Assembly: GCA_947168725.1 (NCBI GenBank)
Contig: CAMVNA010000006.1
Location: 32,212 to 96,211 of the forward strand
Direction of reading: 5' to 3'
DNA length: 64,000 bases
Source: an uncultured bacterium
Lineage (GTDB): Bacteria > Patescibacteriota > Gracilibacteria > Absconditabacterales > Absconditicoccaceae
The notes under the pieces were generated by a model. It saw nothing but the letters and a program-made list of their open reading frames with translations. It was not told the origin of the DNA and did not search any database. Each line of letters starts with the position of its first letter. The stretch's first letter is position 1. Both the position numbers and the translations under genes were made by a program. This document shows positions 21,230-32,238 of the stretch, one piece after another.

Positions 21230-22591
21230 TTATTTTAAAAAGTTTTCTTTTTTCTTCATCCAAAATTCTGATTGTCTAGTTAATAGTTTTTCATCTTCTT
21301 TATTTTTTAAGAAATATTTTACTGATTCTTCCAGAAAGATTGTATTCTGACTTCATTTGAAGACTAAAATGACAGGATTTTTATCAGAGTTTTCTTTTAA
21401 TTTGTTTTCAATTGTTTTGTTCAACTCTTTCAACGATTTACAAACTGTTAAGTTGTTGTTCACTCAGACTTTATTAAGTTCATCTGCTAGATAATTATGC
21501 ATAGATTTTCCTAGTAAGAAAATCTGATCGCCCGATAAAGAAACATATCCAGCGAGTTTACGATGTTCGGTTTCTGTTAGATCTCATAGTTCTCTCATAT
21601 CTCATAAAATTAGCCGAATGTCACTACTCAGAAAACAATTGTTTTTGATGGCATAGACTGTATCGATAGTTTTTCTGACACTTAGGGGAGATGCATTGTA
21701 TGTAGAATCAATTATTAATGTATTATATTTCCCATCAAAAATCGACAATCTTCCAGGTTGAAGTTTGTACGTTAATTTTAAGTTTTTATTGTTTGGTAAA
21801 TGTAAATTAAATTTTCGTCGATAGGCTAGAGTTTCGGCGATTCATATTGCCACTCCGATATATCCGTAGTTCATTTTTCCAAATAAATTTGTTTCGATTT
21901 CATACTTGTGTTCTTTGATATGGAGAGAAAAGTGTGATATTAAGTCAGAATTTTCTTTTCATTTTTTGAAAGAATGTTGGTCAAAATATATATCAGCTTT
22001 TATGTTATCTGTATCAAATGTTTTGTACATAAGTTTGTCTACTTTGATTTTTGGAGCTAATTGTTGTGCGTATTCATCATTGGCATTTAAGAACACAAGA
22101 GATTTTGTATTTAAAGCCATTTTAATTTCTTCACTAGCAATTTTTTGTGGGTTTCCAAATTGTTCACTATGTACAGCATCTATAGCTGTAAAAACCCCAA
22201 TATCGGGATGTGCAATTTTTAAAATAAAGTCCATCTCTCACGGGTTATCAATTCCATATTCTAAAATAATCGCATCATAGTGTTTTTTTCAGAAGAGCGA
22301 CATAAATAAAGCTTTAAGACAAACTTTAAGCATATTTTTGAATGATGGAGATCGTTGAGTAATTTCAAAGACACTCAATGAAAGTCAAAATTCTCCATTG
22401 AAATTTTTTGGAGATGTTGATATCTTTTTCTCTGGAAAAAATTTTTTCAAAGTTTGAAAAATAATCATACGACATGAAGTTTTTCACACACTACCATTTA
22501 CTCAAATCACGATAGGTTTGTGACGTTTAATATAACGATGCGCACATTTTACTAAAAACAGATAACATGTGCGAAGTAGTTTCTTTTTCAT
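21230..22591 (-). CDS. MurF-like Mur ligase
   Basis: 453 aa. ATP-dependent amide ligase of the Mur family: P-loop IVIGVNGSVGKTS, FNGEFGLSLSVFE, DAIILEYGIDNPGEMDFI (the E-x-G-x-x-x-x-GEM pattern of MurF), the HPDIGVFTAIDAVHSEQFG strand, IIDSTYNASPLSVRKTID and LGDMRELGDLTE. MurF adds D-Ala-D-Ala to the UDP-MurNAc tripeptide; alanine racemase is also present. The N-terminal substrate domain is much shorter than in classic MurF, as in the MurT/MurF-like forms of small genomes, so the exact acceptor is uncertain. Confidence 0.85.
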
Positions 22592-22614
22592 TGTAATCCA
22601 TATTTACTTAAAAT

Positions 22615-23961
22615 TTATTTTTTTGAGATTTTTCTTCTTTGAAATGTTGAATTTTTTTCGATTTTTTTAACGCTTTTTTCTAATTCATCAGCTTGTGGTA
22701 CATGAAAGGCTAATGAAACAATTACCGCCATTGGAACGGCTAGTAATACTCATAAAAATCACATTATTGTTCCACACAGTATCATACATAGAAAAACTAT
22801 TAAAGGACTAACTCATAAAGTTTTTCACATCAAAACAGGAACTAAAAATTTTTCTTCTGATTGTTGGATTATTAGATATAGAATTATAACAGCTAATAAT
22901 CCCCATCAACCAGAAAATATTATAGCAGATATTGCGGCTGGTAAACATCATAAAAATGGTCAAATATATGGAATTATTTCAAATAATCATGCTAGGATTG
23001 CGAGAGTTCATTTTTGTGGAATACTTATACCAAATAATTCTAAAACTCGCAGTCATAAATATGACATAATTCATATAAACAAGCATAAAAAAAGCTGACT
23101 TTTTAACCAAGTTGTGATTCATGAATATGCCAAATCTATTCTTGGTAGTACATTAGTATAGTGACGGAATATGTATTTTAGTCCATATTTGATATCGTAA
23201 TGTGCTATAGAGAAGAATATACAAAGTGTAATTACAATTGAGAGGTCTATTATGATTGAGAATATATTTCAGAAAAATATTATGGCTTGTCATGCAATTG
23301 ATTTTACATATCCACTAGATGTAGACATAATACTTCAAATATTTTCTGTAATTACATTTAGAATACTGTCAGAATTTGAATTTTGCATCCATTGAATTAA
23401 TTCATCTTTCAAGAAAGTTGGAATCCAATTTGTTTCTTCTATGTATCATGGAACTCATAATTGAGTGAGCGAAGACTGAAGTTTTAGTAATCATGACATT
23501 AATGATTGTAATAACTCAGTTCATCGATTAAAAAAGAATGGAATAAGTATTATAAATCCAGACAGCACAAAAAAAGTAGTTAATAGATAAGTAATTAAAA
23601 TTCAGATTCATCTACTTTTTGTAATTCTCTGCCAAAAGATTATGCATCATTCCAAAGCAAGGGATATGATGAATGCTGCTATTACCATATATATGTACGA
23701 TAGAGAGATGTACATCATATATCACAAAATAACAGTAGCCAATCCAATTAACCAAAATTTCACGATCAATCTAGTCGTTTTAGTTGATTGTAGAGTTATT
23801 TCATCTTGATTTTTTTCTAAGAGGTGAGTCGTAGGTTTTTCCATCTTTGGAGTAGGAAAACGTTCTGCATACTTTTTTTTCAAATTATTTTTTCGTCATT
23901 GAAAAGTTTGTGCAAGATTTTGCTTTCTTATATTCCAATTTTGTTTTAGTTCTTTCAGCAT
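22615..23961 (-). CDS. AI-2E family (PerM-type) membrane transporter
   Basis: 448 aa. A ~65-residue basic cytoplasmic N-terminus, then about eight membrane helices and a Lys-rich tail. The arrangement of paired N-terminal helices, an extracellular amphipathic region rich in Trp and Ser (residues ~170-240) and the cluster GLFEIIPYIGPFLG matches the AI-2E/PerM family, where the PxxGP turn is the hallmark. Family members act as exporters or Na+/H+ antiporters; the substrate here is unknown. Its start overlaps rnpA by 16 bases. Confidence 0.85.
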
Positions 23962-24350
23962 AGAAATGATTGAAAAGATGTAAAAGATGTTCAGAATTCT
24001 TCTTTGAAATATGTATTCCATTCAGATTTTTCGTGTTCTTGGATATATTTTATTAATTCTGGCAATTTGTTTTTGTCTAGATTGACGAATATTTTGTAGA
24101 ATTGTCAGTTGATGGGAATTGATAAAAAATTGCCGTCTCTAATATAATTCATAATAGTTCTTCTAAGTTGATTCCTTATTGTGGCATTTTTGCTTAATTT
24201 TACGCCGATATGGCAGGAAATCTGATTAAATTGTTTATTCGGGTACTGTTTTATCCATCGAAATCCAAAAAATCATTTTGTACAATTTTGTCTTTTTTTG
24301 GTTAAATAACGTACATCTTTAGTTCTTAAACGAAATTTGTGTTTAATCAA
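23946..24350 (-). CDS. rnpA: ribonuclease P protein component
   Basis: 134 aa. Small basic protein that binds RNase P RNA and helps recognise the pre-tRNA leader. It begins HKFRLRTKDVRYLTKKRQ and contains the RNR-like signature SKNATIRNQLRRTIMNYIR. The likely start is TTG at 24350; no ATG fits, and the frame upstream closes at a TAA. The RNA partner rnpB is in the same window (45.2-45.5 kb). Unlike the usual arrangement there is no rpmH next to it. Its 3' end overlaps the AI-2E gene. Confidence 0.85.
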
Positions 24351-24438
24351 AATACAACAAAAACATATAAATCAAGTTCATTACCTTTAAAGATTAGTAA
24401 AATTTAGTTTCTTTGCAAGATTTTTTCTTTTCAAAAAA

Positions 24439-24459
24439 GTCTATTCATCATGAATAGAC
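24439..24459 (-). terminator. terminator of the lipoprotein gene
   Basis: GTCTATTCA (24439-24447) and TGAATAGAC (24451-24459) form a perfect 9-bp stem with a 3-base loop; on the minus strand it is followed by TTTTTTG. Confidence 0.8.
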
Positions 24460-24477
24460 CTCTATATTATAAATGCC

Positions 24478-25764
24478 TTATTCTTCGGTATTTTCTATTT
24501 CTTCTGTAGTTTCTGGTTCAGTTGTTTCATTTTCTTCTAAATCTTCGGTGTTATCTACGTCTAAGCTATCATTATAAAGAGCTTCATAGTCTTCATTTCC
24601 AACATTTCCTCACATTATTCCTCATAGATATGATGATAGTACTTCAGTTAAATCTTGAGCATTATCTGGAGTAGTGGTCGTAAATTCAGGAATAGAATCA
24701 TACTTCCAAGATCCTTTGAAAGGAATTACGGTATCGGGTTGTCATTCAGATAAAGATTTTATAGTTAAAGTCGCATTAAACTTTAAGCTAATCTTAGATG
24801 TGGATAATTTTGGAGATATGCTTCATTCTATATATATTGTATTTGCTATATTAGCAGAAATTTTATACTTAAAAAACTTTTTCTTAGCAGAAATTTTTAT
24901 CAACGATTCTGTGTCGTTATACATGTTTATTTCATAATCTTTTCATGCGTATCAATTTGCATTCATAACTGTTTCGCTATCTTGTATTTGCATATTTTCA
25001 ATAACAGTTGTTACTTTATCTTTTCAAGTGATGATTAAATATCATTCAAAATTCTGAATATTTATTTCAGGTATTTCTCATGTAAGCTCATCACTTAATT
25101 CATTATTCATAGTATTGTAGTATTCTTTTACTAGTTCATTTAATTTTTCGTTATCTAGTGATATTTTTCGAGCATTGTATCCATTGAACTGTGAAAATTT
25201 TCAGCTGTAAACTATTGCTCATTCATTTACTATAATATCTTTTGCTTTACTATTCAAATCTTTAGAATCCTTTAGAATAGAAAAAGTATTAGGCATGTCG
25301 CTCAATCCAGACATTGGGATAGAGAACCATTGATTTTTAAATCCATCGACCATCATTCCTACCACCGCTAAATTATCGCTTCATGTCAAGTCGAGAGATG
25401 CAAGATTTAAATACAAAGCATCATTAACTAATTTTATATCTAGAGCTCAGTTTAATTTTACAGATTCGCCAGAAGAGCTAATATTTGCACTAAATTTAGT
25501 AGAAGATTCAGAATTTTTATTATTAAGATTCTGCTTGCTATTAGAAGAAATCTCAGCATTTATTTTAGTTTTGTTTGCGTCGTAATTCCCAGAGATGTTA
25601 AAATTTTGTGCAAAAATGTCATTTTCTGATAAGATATTTTGTAACTCAGAATAATTTGCAGCATCTAATGCATCTTCAAATGACATGTTGAAATTTTTGG
25701 ATCCACAGGCAGACACACAAACAGCGGTAGTAAGTAATCCTAATAAGAAAAGAGATTTTTTCAT
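24478..25764 (-). CDS. secreted lipoprotein
   Basis: 428 aa. Signal MKKSLFLLGLLTTAVCVSAC with a lipobox ending V-S-A-C, so the mature protein would be lipid-anchored at Cys20. The body is rich in Asn, Ser, Lys and Asp with alternating beta-strand patterns, reminiscent of LolA/LppX-like lipoprotein folds (repeated xLNxxxLxxKxxx strands), but I cannot name a family. The C-terminal ~50 residues are Glu/Thr/Asn-rich and low-complexity. Single-gene unit with its own terminator. Confidence 0.8.
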
Positions 25765-25873
25765 TTTGTATATAAAATAGTAAAAAATAAAAATCTTTTA
25801 TCGAAAAGAAGTGTATGATAAATTGTGTAAAAATCAAGAAAAACTATTTTTAACAATTTTGAAAAACTTGAAT

Positions 25874-26329
25874 TTATTCAATTTTAACCTCAACTTCTTC
25901 TTGGTTGTCTTGAGTAGCATCTTCAAATGACATTTCATCAATTTGAGAAAGATTAATCCTTTTTCATTCCATTTCTAATTGGTCCAACTTTTTGGAAACA
26001 GATTCATCAAGGAAAATTCGTGTATTCATATCACAAACCTCATCTAATTCCAAAACTTCTGGAGATTGAATTATTGCAAAAGATGTTCATTCATACGTTA
26101 ATAAATAATTTAATTTACCTCAATTTCACACAAAAACTTTTATGAATGCTCAGTTAATGTCATATTCTCATGGAAAATCAATTGATAATAGATTCCCTCT
26201 ATCATAAGCCATTTCTTCTCAAATGATAGGCATGAGATTAATAATTCAGATTTCTATTTCTGTAGGGCTGAACAAAAACTTATTTTCTATTAAAATTCAA
26301 TTTTCAGTTTTTTTGATATCAAGAGCCAT
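25874..26329 (-). CDS. hypothetical acidic protein
   Basis: 151 aa, soluble, acidic, with about ten TGA glycines. It starts MALDIKKTENGILIENKFLF and has a beta-rich middle; the C-terminus is very acidic (NQEEVEVKIE). The family is not recognised. It lies between the lipoprotein gene and a divergent promoter shared with the Na/Pi cotransporter gene. Confidence 0.65.
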
Positions 26330-26368
26330 AATAAATTAATATCAACTAAAATAATTAACACTGATTAT

Positions 26369-26396
26369 AATATAATATATCAAAAAAAAATTGCAA
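26369..26396 (-). promoter_or_regulatory. promoter of the 151-aa gene
   Basis: Minus-strand -35 TTGCAA (26396-26391), 16-bp spacer, -10 TATATT (26374-26369). Confidence 0.45.
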
Positions 26397-26416
26397 GAGA
26401 TTTAATTTTAACTTAC

Positions 26417-26444
26417 TTGCATTTTAGTATAGGATTAATACAAT
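26417..26444 (+). promoter_or_regulatory. promoter of the Na/Pi cotransporter - ABC-F pair
   Basis: -35 TTGCAT (26417-26422), 16-bp spacer, -10 TACAAT (26439-26444), about 43 bases before the ATG at 26488. Confidence 0.45.
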
Positions 26445-26487
26445 TAAATATTGCATTTAAAAACTTTTATCATTCATTCACAAATAA

Positions 26488-28179
26488 ATGCGGGAGTGAA
26501 TATTACAGTTTTTATGAGGAGTTGGGTTTTTTCTTTTTGGGATAAATTATATGGAACAAGCTGTTTCAGGCTTTTCCAATTGATGATTTAAAAATTTTAT
26601 GAAAAAATTTACCTCATCAGTTCCAAAATCTTTTTGAAGTTGAATTTTGATTACTACGATTTTGCAAAGTTCTAATGTTATGTCTATTTTGGTGTTAGCT
26701 TTTGTTTGAACAGGAATATTGTCTTTGACTTCAGCGTTGGCTGTAATCCTTTGAGTGAATATATGAACAATGATTCCTACTTCAATTTTATGAATGGTCT
26801 GACTGAGCTTAGACGTATCTATGATAGCGTTTCCTTTGATACTAATCTGAGCGGTATTTATAAATTTCTTTTCTCGTTGGAGTAAAGTCGAATCAATTGG
26901 GAAATTCTTACTTAGTTTAGGTCTGATTTTTCTTGCATTCTCTTTTATGAAAAATGGATTAAATTTTCTTACAGATGTAGATATTTCAATATTTTCGTGA
27001 ATGAGTCCATGGTTATTCTTTCTTTTTGGATTAATGTTAACTATTTTGGTTCAGTCGGGAAGTATTACGTTTATTGTCGTATTAGCAACTGTGTGATCAT
27101 GAATACTATCTCCCACATTAGCATTGCCAATTATATTTGGAGGATATTTAGGGTCTACAATAACGATAATAGTGTGATCGATGTGAAAAAATTCATTAGC
27201 AATAAAAAAGCAAGTAGCGATACGGCATGTGTGATTCAACTTGGTTACTGCAATTGCATGAATGTTGTTGCTTCCATTAATCATAAAATTTTATACATGA
27301 GTATTGGAGCCTAATGTATCAATTATTGTATGATTTGCTATTTTGTGGGTATGATGGCGCAGTATATTTGCATTAATATTTTTGCCTTTAGTAAAACCAG
27401 CTTCAAAATTATTACAAAAGAAAATAAAAAATAAAAAACAAGGTGTAGAATTAGCAATACACAAAATATTTAATGTGGACGATTTGACCCCTGTGGTGGC
27501 TCAAATGGCAGTAAAACAAGATATGTTAGTGTTGTTTTGGAATGCTATTAAATACAATTTAAATGTTCGAAATTTTTCTCCAGTTACGATAAATCCATGA
27601 GATTCTGTAGAAGAACATTTAGCTAATACATTATCATTTCAATGAAATTTTGATAAAAATGATTTATCAAAAGTTTATCGTGATGTGAAGTACATTCAGA
27701 ATGAATTATTGGAATTTTTGGTATCATTGCCTGTCTCAGAAAAAAGTACAGAAAATGCTGAATTATATCAAAGTGTCATCGATACGCTTGATTCATGTAA
27801 AACGATAAAAGATGTTCAAAGTCATATTGAAGAATGGCAGTGGAGTGGAAGCGTTAATTTACAGGAGGACTATGAATCTACTCGTGAAATGGTTATAGTA
27901 TTTTACAGTACCGTTTTGCATTTGTATCAGCGTTTTGATAGTAAAAAAGCTTTAGCAGATGCGCAACAAGCGTTGGAAACATTACAAAAAGAAAATGATG
28001 AATATTTAGCACAGCTTCGTCCACATAAAAATGATGATATTCCCTTGACATCGCTTATTCAGGTTAGACGTTATTTTGTACAATCATGTAAGGATTTGTT
28101 ACATGCAATGGAACTATATAAAGCTGGTCCTGATGAGATAAAGTATTTTAAAGAAAATATGGCGAATTTTATGAGGTAA
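26488..28179 (+). CDS. Na/Pi cotransporter family protein with PhoU-like C-terminus
   Basis: 563 aa. The start at 26488 restores the family's N-terminal helix (LGGVGFFLFGINYMEQA). Two inverted QSS/QSG repeats are visible: TTILQSSNVMSILVLAFVG followed by GVNIGTMIPT, and LVQSGSITFIVVLATVG followed by GGYLGSTIT. These define the type II Na+/phosphate cotransporter fold. The last ~220 residues are soluble and helical, like the PhoU-type domain of bacterial members. It probably imports phosphate with Na+. The ABC-F gene starts 8 bases after its stop, so they form an operon. Confidence 0.88.
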
Positions 28180-28187
28180 AAATAGAG

Positions 28188-30089
28188 ATGACACTAGAAG
28201 AAGCAATCGATCAATCAATTACTCAGATACTCGAATTAAATCCAGATTTAACTTATGCAGAAGTCTATGAATTATGTTCAGATTATCTTTTGAAATTTAA
28301 TAAACCAACTAAAGAAGAAACCAAAATTAAAAGTCTGAAAAAATATTTAAGTAAATTTTTTGAATTAGATTTGTTCGCGAATGATGAACCTAAACTGGAA
28401 GATATTCAGCCTAGTCTATCTCCTTTACAGTCTATTCCAAAACAATATTTTCAGGAAAGATCATGGGCTAAAAAGGATTATATAATCAAAATTCATCACT
28501 TAGATAAACAAATTTGAAAAACTATTCTTTTTGATGATGCAAATTTGCAGTTGCGTTTTGGAGATGAAGTAGCTATGATATGAAAAAATGGGAGTGGTAA
28601 ATCTACACTTTTGAAAATGTTGATTTGAAAAGAAGAATCAGGATTTTGAATGATTGAAATAGCTGATTGAGTCAAAATATGATATCTTTCTCAGGATTTA
28701 TTCTGGGCAAATGATGAGCATACTGTAGAAGAGGAAATGAAAACATGTTTTCCTGATATTAAATTGGCTATGGAAAGATTAGACGAAATTGGAAAATTAT
28801 TACTTGATAGTGATTCTGACCATCATGCATTAATTGAGGAGCAGAATAAATTACAAGATTTTTTAAGAAAAGAGAATGGATATCAAAAACGATGAATGCA
28901 GATTGAAATCTTGAAATATTTCTGATTTTCTAAAGCTATGCTTAATTTCAAGATTAAGCAACTTTCATGAGGAGAACAAACTAAACTCCAAATTGCGAAA
29001 TTTTTGATTCAAGAAGTGGATTTATTATTACTAGATGAACCAACAAATCACCTAGATATTGAATGAATTTTCTTTTTACAACGTTTCTGTGAATTGTGGT
29101 GAAAAACTTTGATATGTATATCACACGATAAAAAGTTTTTGAATTCATGTTTTAATCGTGTAGTAGAAATTAGCCAGAGAAAATTACATCTTTACGAGTG
29201 AAATTATTCAGATTATTTGCGTCAGAAGGAAAAGAATTTGGAAATTCAGCATAAAAACTATGTAGCACAGCAAAAATATTTACAGCAACAAGAGAAATTT
29301 ATTACAAAGTTTCGTTATAAATCCAGTAAAGCTGCACAGGTTCAGAGTAGAATAAAAATGCTAGATAAATTAGAAAGAGTAGAAGCTCCGGAAACAGAAT
29401 CAGATCCCAAAAAAATCAATTTTAAACTTTCTCAGAGATTGCCAAATCTGATTATGCAGATTGAATGATTGACCGTATGATATCCATGAAAAGAATTGGT
29501 TACTTTGCCAAACAAAATCGAAATTACCAAAGAGATGCATATCTGAATAATCTGAAAAAACTGAATCTGAAAAACGACTTTGATAAAGACAATTCTTGGT
29601 CAGATTTCTCCACTTCATTGATCTGTAAAAGTTCATCCAGATTTGCGTATTGGCTCGTATTCACAGGTTTTTGATGATTTGCATCCAAATGATACTGTAA
29701 TAGAAGCAGTAATGTGAGTAGGGATTTCTTATCAAGATGCGAGAGCTTTTTTGTGAACATTAAAAATCGATGTAGAAAAGATGGATCATAAAGTTTCATC
29801 GCTTTCGTGATGAGAAATGGCAAAAGTTGCGGTAACCAAAATGCTATTGCAAAAACCTCATATTATCATAATGGATGAACCAACAAACCATTTAGATTTG
29901 GGTTCAAAAGAGACTATCAAAATGATGTTACAGTGATTTAATGGTGTGACGTTGATTGTTTCACATGATAGAGATTTCTTAGAATGAACTTCAAATATGC
30001 TATGGTGAATATGGGATAATCGTTTGACAGTTTTTCATGATTTACAGAGAGGTTTTCAGGAGTTAGAAAGTAGCTGTTGGAAATGATAA
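28188..30089 (+). CDS. ABC-F family ATPase (ribosome-associated type)
   Basis: 633 aa. A ~100-residue N-terminal extension precedes two ABC domains in one chain without membrane segments. Domain 1: Walker A GKNGSGKST, signature LSGGEQTKLQIAK, Walker B LLLLDEPTNHLDIEG. A charged coiled-coil linker follows (RQKEKNLEIQHKNYVAQQ region). Domain 2: Walker A GKNGIGKTT, signature LSGGEMAKVA, Walker B IIIMDEPTNHLDLGS. ABC-F proteins act at the ribosomal E site to relieve stalling or confer antibiotic resistance. The short linker suggests a housekeeping factor rather than a resistance protein. The N-terminal extension is unusual. Confidence 0.93.
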
Positions 30090-30120
30090 TGATACTTTTG
30101 TATTATGGAGTTAATAAAAA

Positions 30121-30143
30121 AGACAGTATGATGCATACTGTCT
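30121..30143 (-). terminator. terminator of the 153-aa membrane protein gene
   Basis: AGACAGTATG (30121-30130) and CATACTGTCT (30134-30143) form a 10-bp perfect stem; the T-rich tail is only on the minus strand. Confidence 0.8.
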
Positions 30144-30165
30144 AAGTGGTGTGTGGTGTTAAAAC

Positions 30166-30627
30166 TTAGAATTTTTTGAGCCAAGTGTTAATTTCGTTGC
30201 TTATCCTTGCACCTGAGATGGCTAATATTGGCAGGAATGGTAAAGCTTCTAACCAACCATTTGCCGTGAGTATGATGATTGGAATCATGAACTCTGAGGC
30301 AAGGATAAACCATCCAAGGATATCAGTTGTAAATTGATAAGACCGTGATCGATACCATTTTTTATACCGATGATTTCGGCAGTATTTGTTTGGCTCCGAA
30401 AGTTCTGCCCATATAAACAGAACCATTAGTCCGTAACATGCAATACATAGCATCCACCATGATGGGTGGAGAATGCCAAGTGTTGTGATAATCATGGAGA
30501 TGACACCACATGGAACAACAACTGGAAGGTTGTTCCTCCCATTAAACTTTTTAGTGCGTGCATAGAGTATGCACGTTGCTATTGTGAGGAATCCCACAAT
30601 TAGCATGCAGATTTCAAAATAGCTCAT
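30166..30627 (-). CDS. membrane protein without TGA codons
   Basis: 153 aa with about four hydrophobic segments (residues ~4-22, 33-53, 56-74 and 105-140), and a basic loop with several Arg, Lys and Tyr in the middle. The family is not recognised. All eight glycines are GGN, and the segment is richer in G+C than neighbours, like the genes at 15.2 and 19.0 kb. It has its own promoter and terminator. Confidence 0.75.
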   Translation of the reverse strand: MSYFEICMLIVGFLTIATCILYARTKKFNGRNNLPVVVPCGVISMIITTLGILHPSWWMLCIACYGLMVLFIWAELSEPNKYCRNHRYKKWYRSRSYQFTTDILGWFILASEFMIPIIILTANGWLEALPFLPILAISGARISNEINTWLKKF

Positions 30628-30676
30628 AAATTATATGTTTTTTTAGTTTTGTGTTTTTTATTTTTGATATAATCAT

Positions 30677-30704
30677 AATATATATTTTTTATACAAAAAG
30701 TCAA
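30677..30704 (-). promoter_or_regulatory. promoter of the 153-aa membrane protein gene
   Basis: Minus-strand -35 TTGACT (30704-30699), 16-bp spacer, -10 TATATT (30682-30677), adjacent to the interspersed repeat at 30711-30811. Confidence 0.5.
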
Positions 30705-30710
30705 CCTTTT

Positions 30711-30811
30711 GTCATCCTGAACGAATGCCTGCCCAGCTTAGCTGGGTGAAAAGGATCTTAGGTATAACGCATAAGATTCTTCGTCGTCATTATATTCCTC
30801 CTCAGAATGAT
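30711..30811. repeat. intergenic inverted-repeat element (MITE/REP-like)
   Basis: About 100 bases with higher G+C than the surroundings. The outer ends GTCATCCTGA (30711) and TCAGAATGAT (to 30811) are imperfect inverted repeats. Inside are a palindrome CCCAGC-TTA-GCTGGG (30732-30746) and a second inverted pair AAGGATCTTA / TAAGATTCTT. The sequence type (GTCATCCTGAACG ... AAGGATCT) resembles short intergenic repeats found scattered in many bacterial genomes. No coding potential. Confidence 0.65.
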
Positions 30812-30867
30812 AGTTGAGATATGCAATAAAATGTCAATCTATTTTGTCATAATAATTTTGTAAATTT

Positions 30868-31749
30868 TTAGTCAGATTTTTTTTGGTCTTCAATAAAGCA
30901 CAATATTTTTTCTTTTATTTGCTTGGTTTTAGATCTTTTTTCAACGAACCATATTCATATGTTAGCTTTTCAGTCTGAGTCGTATTTGTAGTCAATTTTA
31001 TATTTTATTCATATATAACTTTTGAAATAAGAAACGGTAGAGGCAGATTTTACGTGGAAAATTTTGTCTAAGAAATCTTTTAGATTATTTGAAAATTCTC
31101 AAAAAGAATCTTTAAAAACTTTGGGATCATAGATGATTGTTACAGAATCTTTTGTATGACCGTTTAGAGATAGGTCCACTTTTGTAACGGGATTCTCTCG
31201 CATTTTATAATTTGGTATTCTAAAAAATTCTCACGTGTTTTCTCACGAGTCATTTTTTCAGGATAATCAGACATGAAGCACCTTGATGTATAATATTTCT
31301 CCTTGTATATTTTCTCCATTTACTTTAACTTTTATGGTGTCTCATATTCTATAATTTTTGATTAATAAAAAGTAAGAAAATAGAGAAATTGAAAAACTCT
31401 GAAAAGTAATCAAAATTGATCATACTCAAACAGCCCAGACAGTTCAGACTATTGTATTCTTGGTTAATAAGTATATGAAAATTAGGATAATTCAGATAAA
31501 AGTTCAGAAAATATCGACATATTGTATTTTTTGGTAATATTTTACGTAATAATCTTTATTTTCTGTATTTCATCATCGTTCGTATGGATCTATGTATCTT
31601 TTTTTGTAGCGAGATTTTAGTACATGGCAAACGGATGATAATATTAGCAAAAGTAAAATAATCACAAAAATGAATGGCTGTTCGTAAACAAATGTATTTA
31701 CGCTATTCCAGACATATTCAAATGAGTTTAAAATTTGTTTTCGTCGCAT
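30868..31749 (-). CDS. MscS-like mechanosensitive channel family protein
   Basis: 293 aa. An N-terminal helix (residues ~20-40), a polar linker, then two further helices (FGTFIGIILIFIYLL and the TM3-like GVGSILITFQSFSISLFSYFLL), followed by a beta domain starting GDTIKVKVNGENIQGEILYIKVLHVGLSG, which matches the MscS beta domain (D-x-I-x-V ... G-x-V-x-x-I). Shorter and more divergent than MscS proper; probably a small osmotic safety channel. An in-frame upstream Met at 31905 exists, but the segment between does not look like the family and contains a terminator hairpin, so the start at 31749 is preferred. Confidence 0.75.
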
Positions 31750-31789
31750 TTTTGTATTTATAATATGATAAATATTATTTAGGCAAAGT

Positions 31790-31813
31790 AAAAAGGCTAT
31801 TTGTAGCCTTTTT
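31790..31813. terminator. strong hairpin terminator upstream of the MscS-like gene
   Basis: AAAAAGGCTA (31790-31799) pairs with TAGCCTTTTT (31804-31813) around TTTG. It works on either strand and marks a transcription boundary between the chromosome and the mobile element. Confidence 0.75.
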
Positions 31814-32107
31814 CGTATTTTAAGTGTGAAATACAGGTTCAGGGCTATCCTTAGAAGACCCGAACAATATATGGGACATATTAGTCCAAAAGGCCGATTT
31901 CTCATTTATTAAAAAAATGGTACAATTCTATATTACAGATATAGAGCCTAATTTCAATGTTGAAAAAACTCTTACTAAATCACAGCAGATACTGTATGGA
32001 GTAGAGAATTTTTAACATATCTAAAATTATGTGTGTGGTATTAGGTATATTATAATAGAACCTATAAAATAAGGATAAATAGCTCAAAGGAATTTTCTTG
32101 AATGGGT
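31814..32107. other. intergenic region at the left edge of the mobile element
   Basis: No convincing gene in either direction. AT-rich, with stray stop codons in all frames. The left junction of the element should lie near here, but no clear copy of the tRNA-Trp end is visible. Confidence 0.4.
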
Positions 32108-32194
32108 ATGACTATGGAAGTGGTCATCCCCCAAGGGGTGTATTTTCAGTAACCCCAGAGGGGTTATGTCTTTCTTAGTGATACCTGAGAATAC
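32108..32194. promoter_or_regulatory. cluster of hairpins upstream of rep: candidate replication origin or control RNA
   Basis: Four inverted repeats within 87 bases: ATGAC/GTCAT (32108/32123), CCCC-AA-GGGG (32129-32138), TAACCCC-AGA-GGGGTTA (32150-32166), and an outer pair GTATTTTCAG/CTGAGAATAC (32140/32185) that encloses the third. It lies 45 bases before the rep start. Rolling-circle elements have a nicking site in such a hairpin, often next to rep. A structured leader RNA is the alternative. Confidence 0.45.
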
Positions 32195-32238
32195 AATGAT
32201 TAAGGGGCTCAAAATATTTATTATTTAATGTTTCAAGT

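Noticed and set aside
31840..31846. CAGGGCT as the left attachment copy of the tRNA-Trp end
   Set aside because: Only seven bases match and the flanks differ, which is expected by chance.
31750..31905. N-terminal extension of the MscS-like protein from the Met at 31905
   Set aside because: The extension is not family-like and crosses a strong terminator hairpin.
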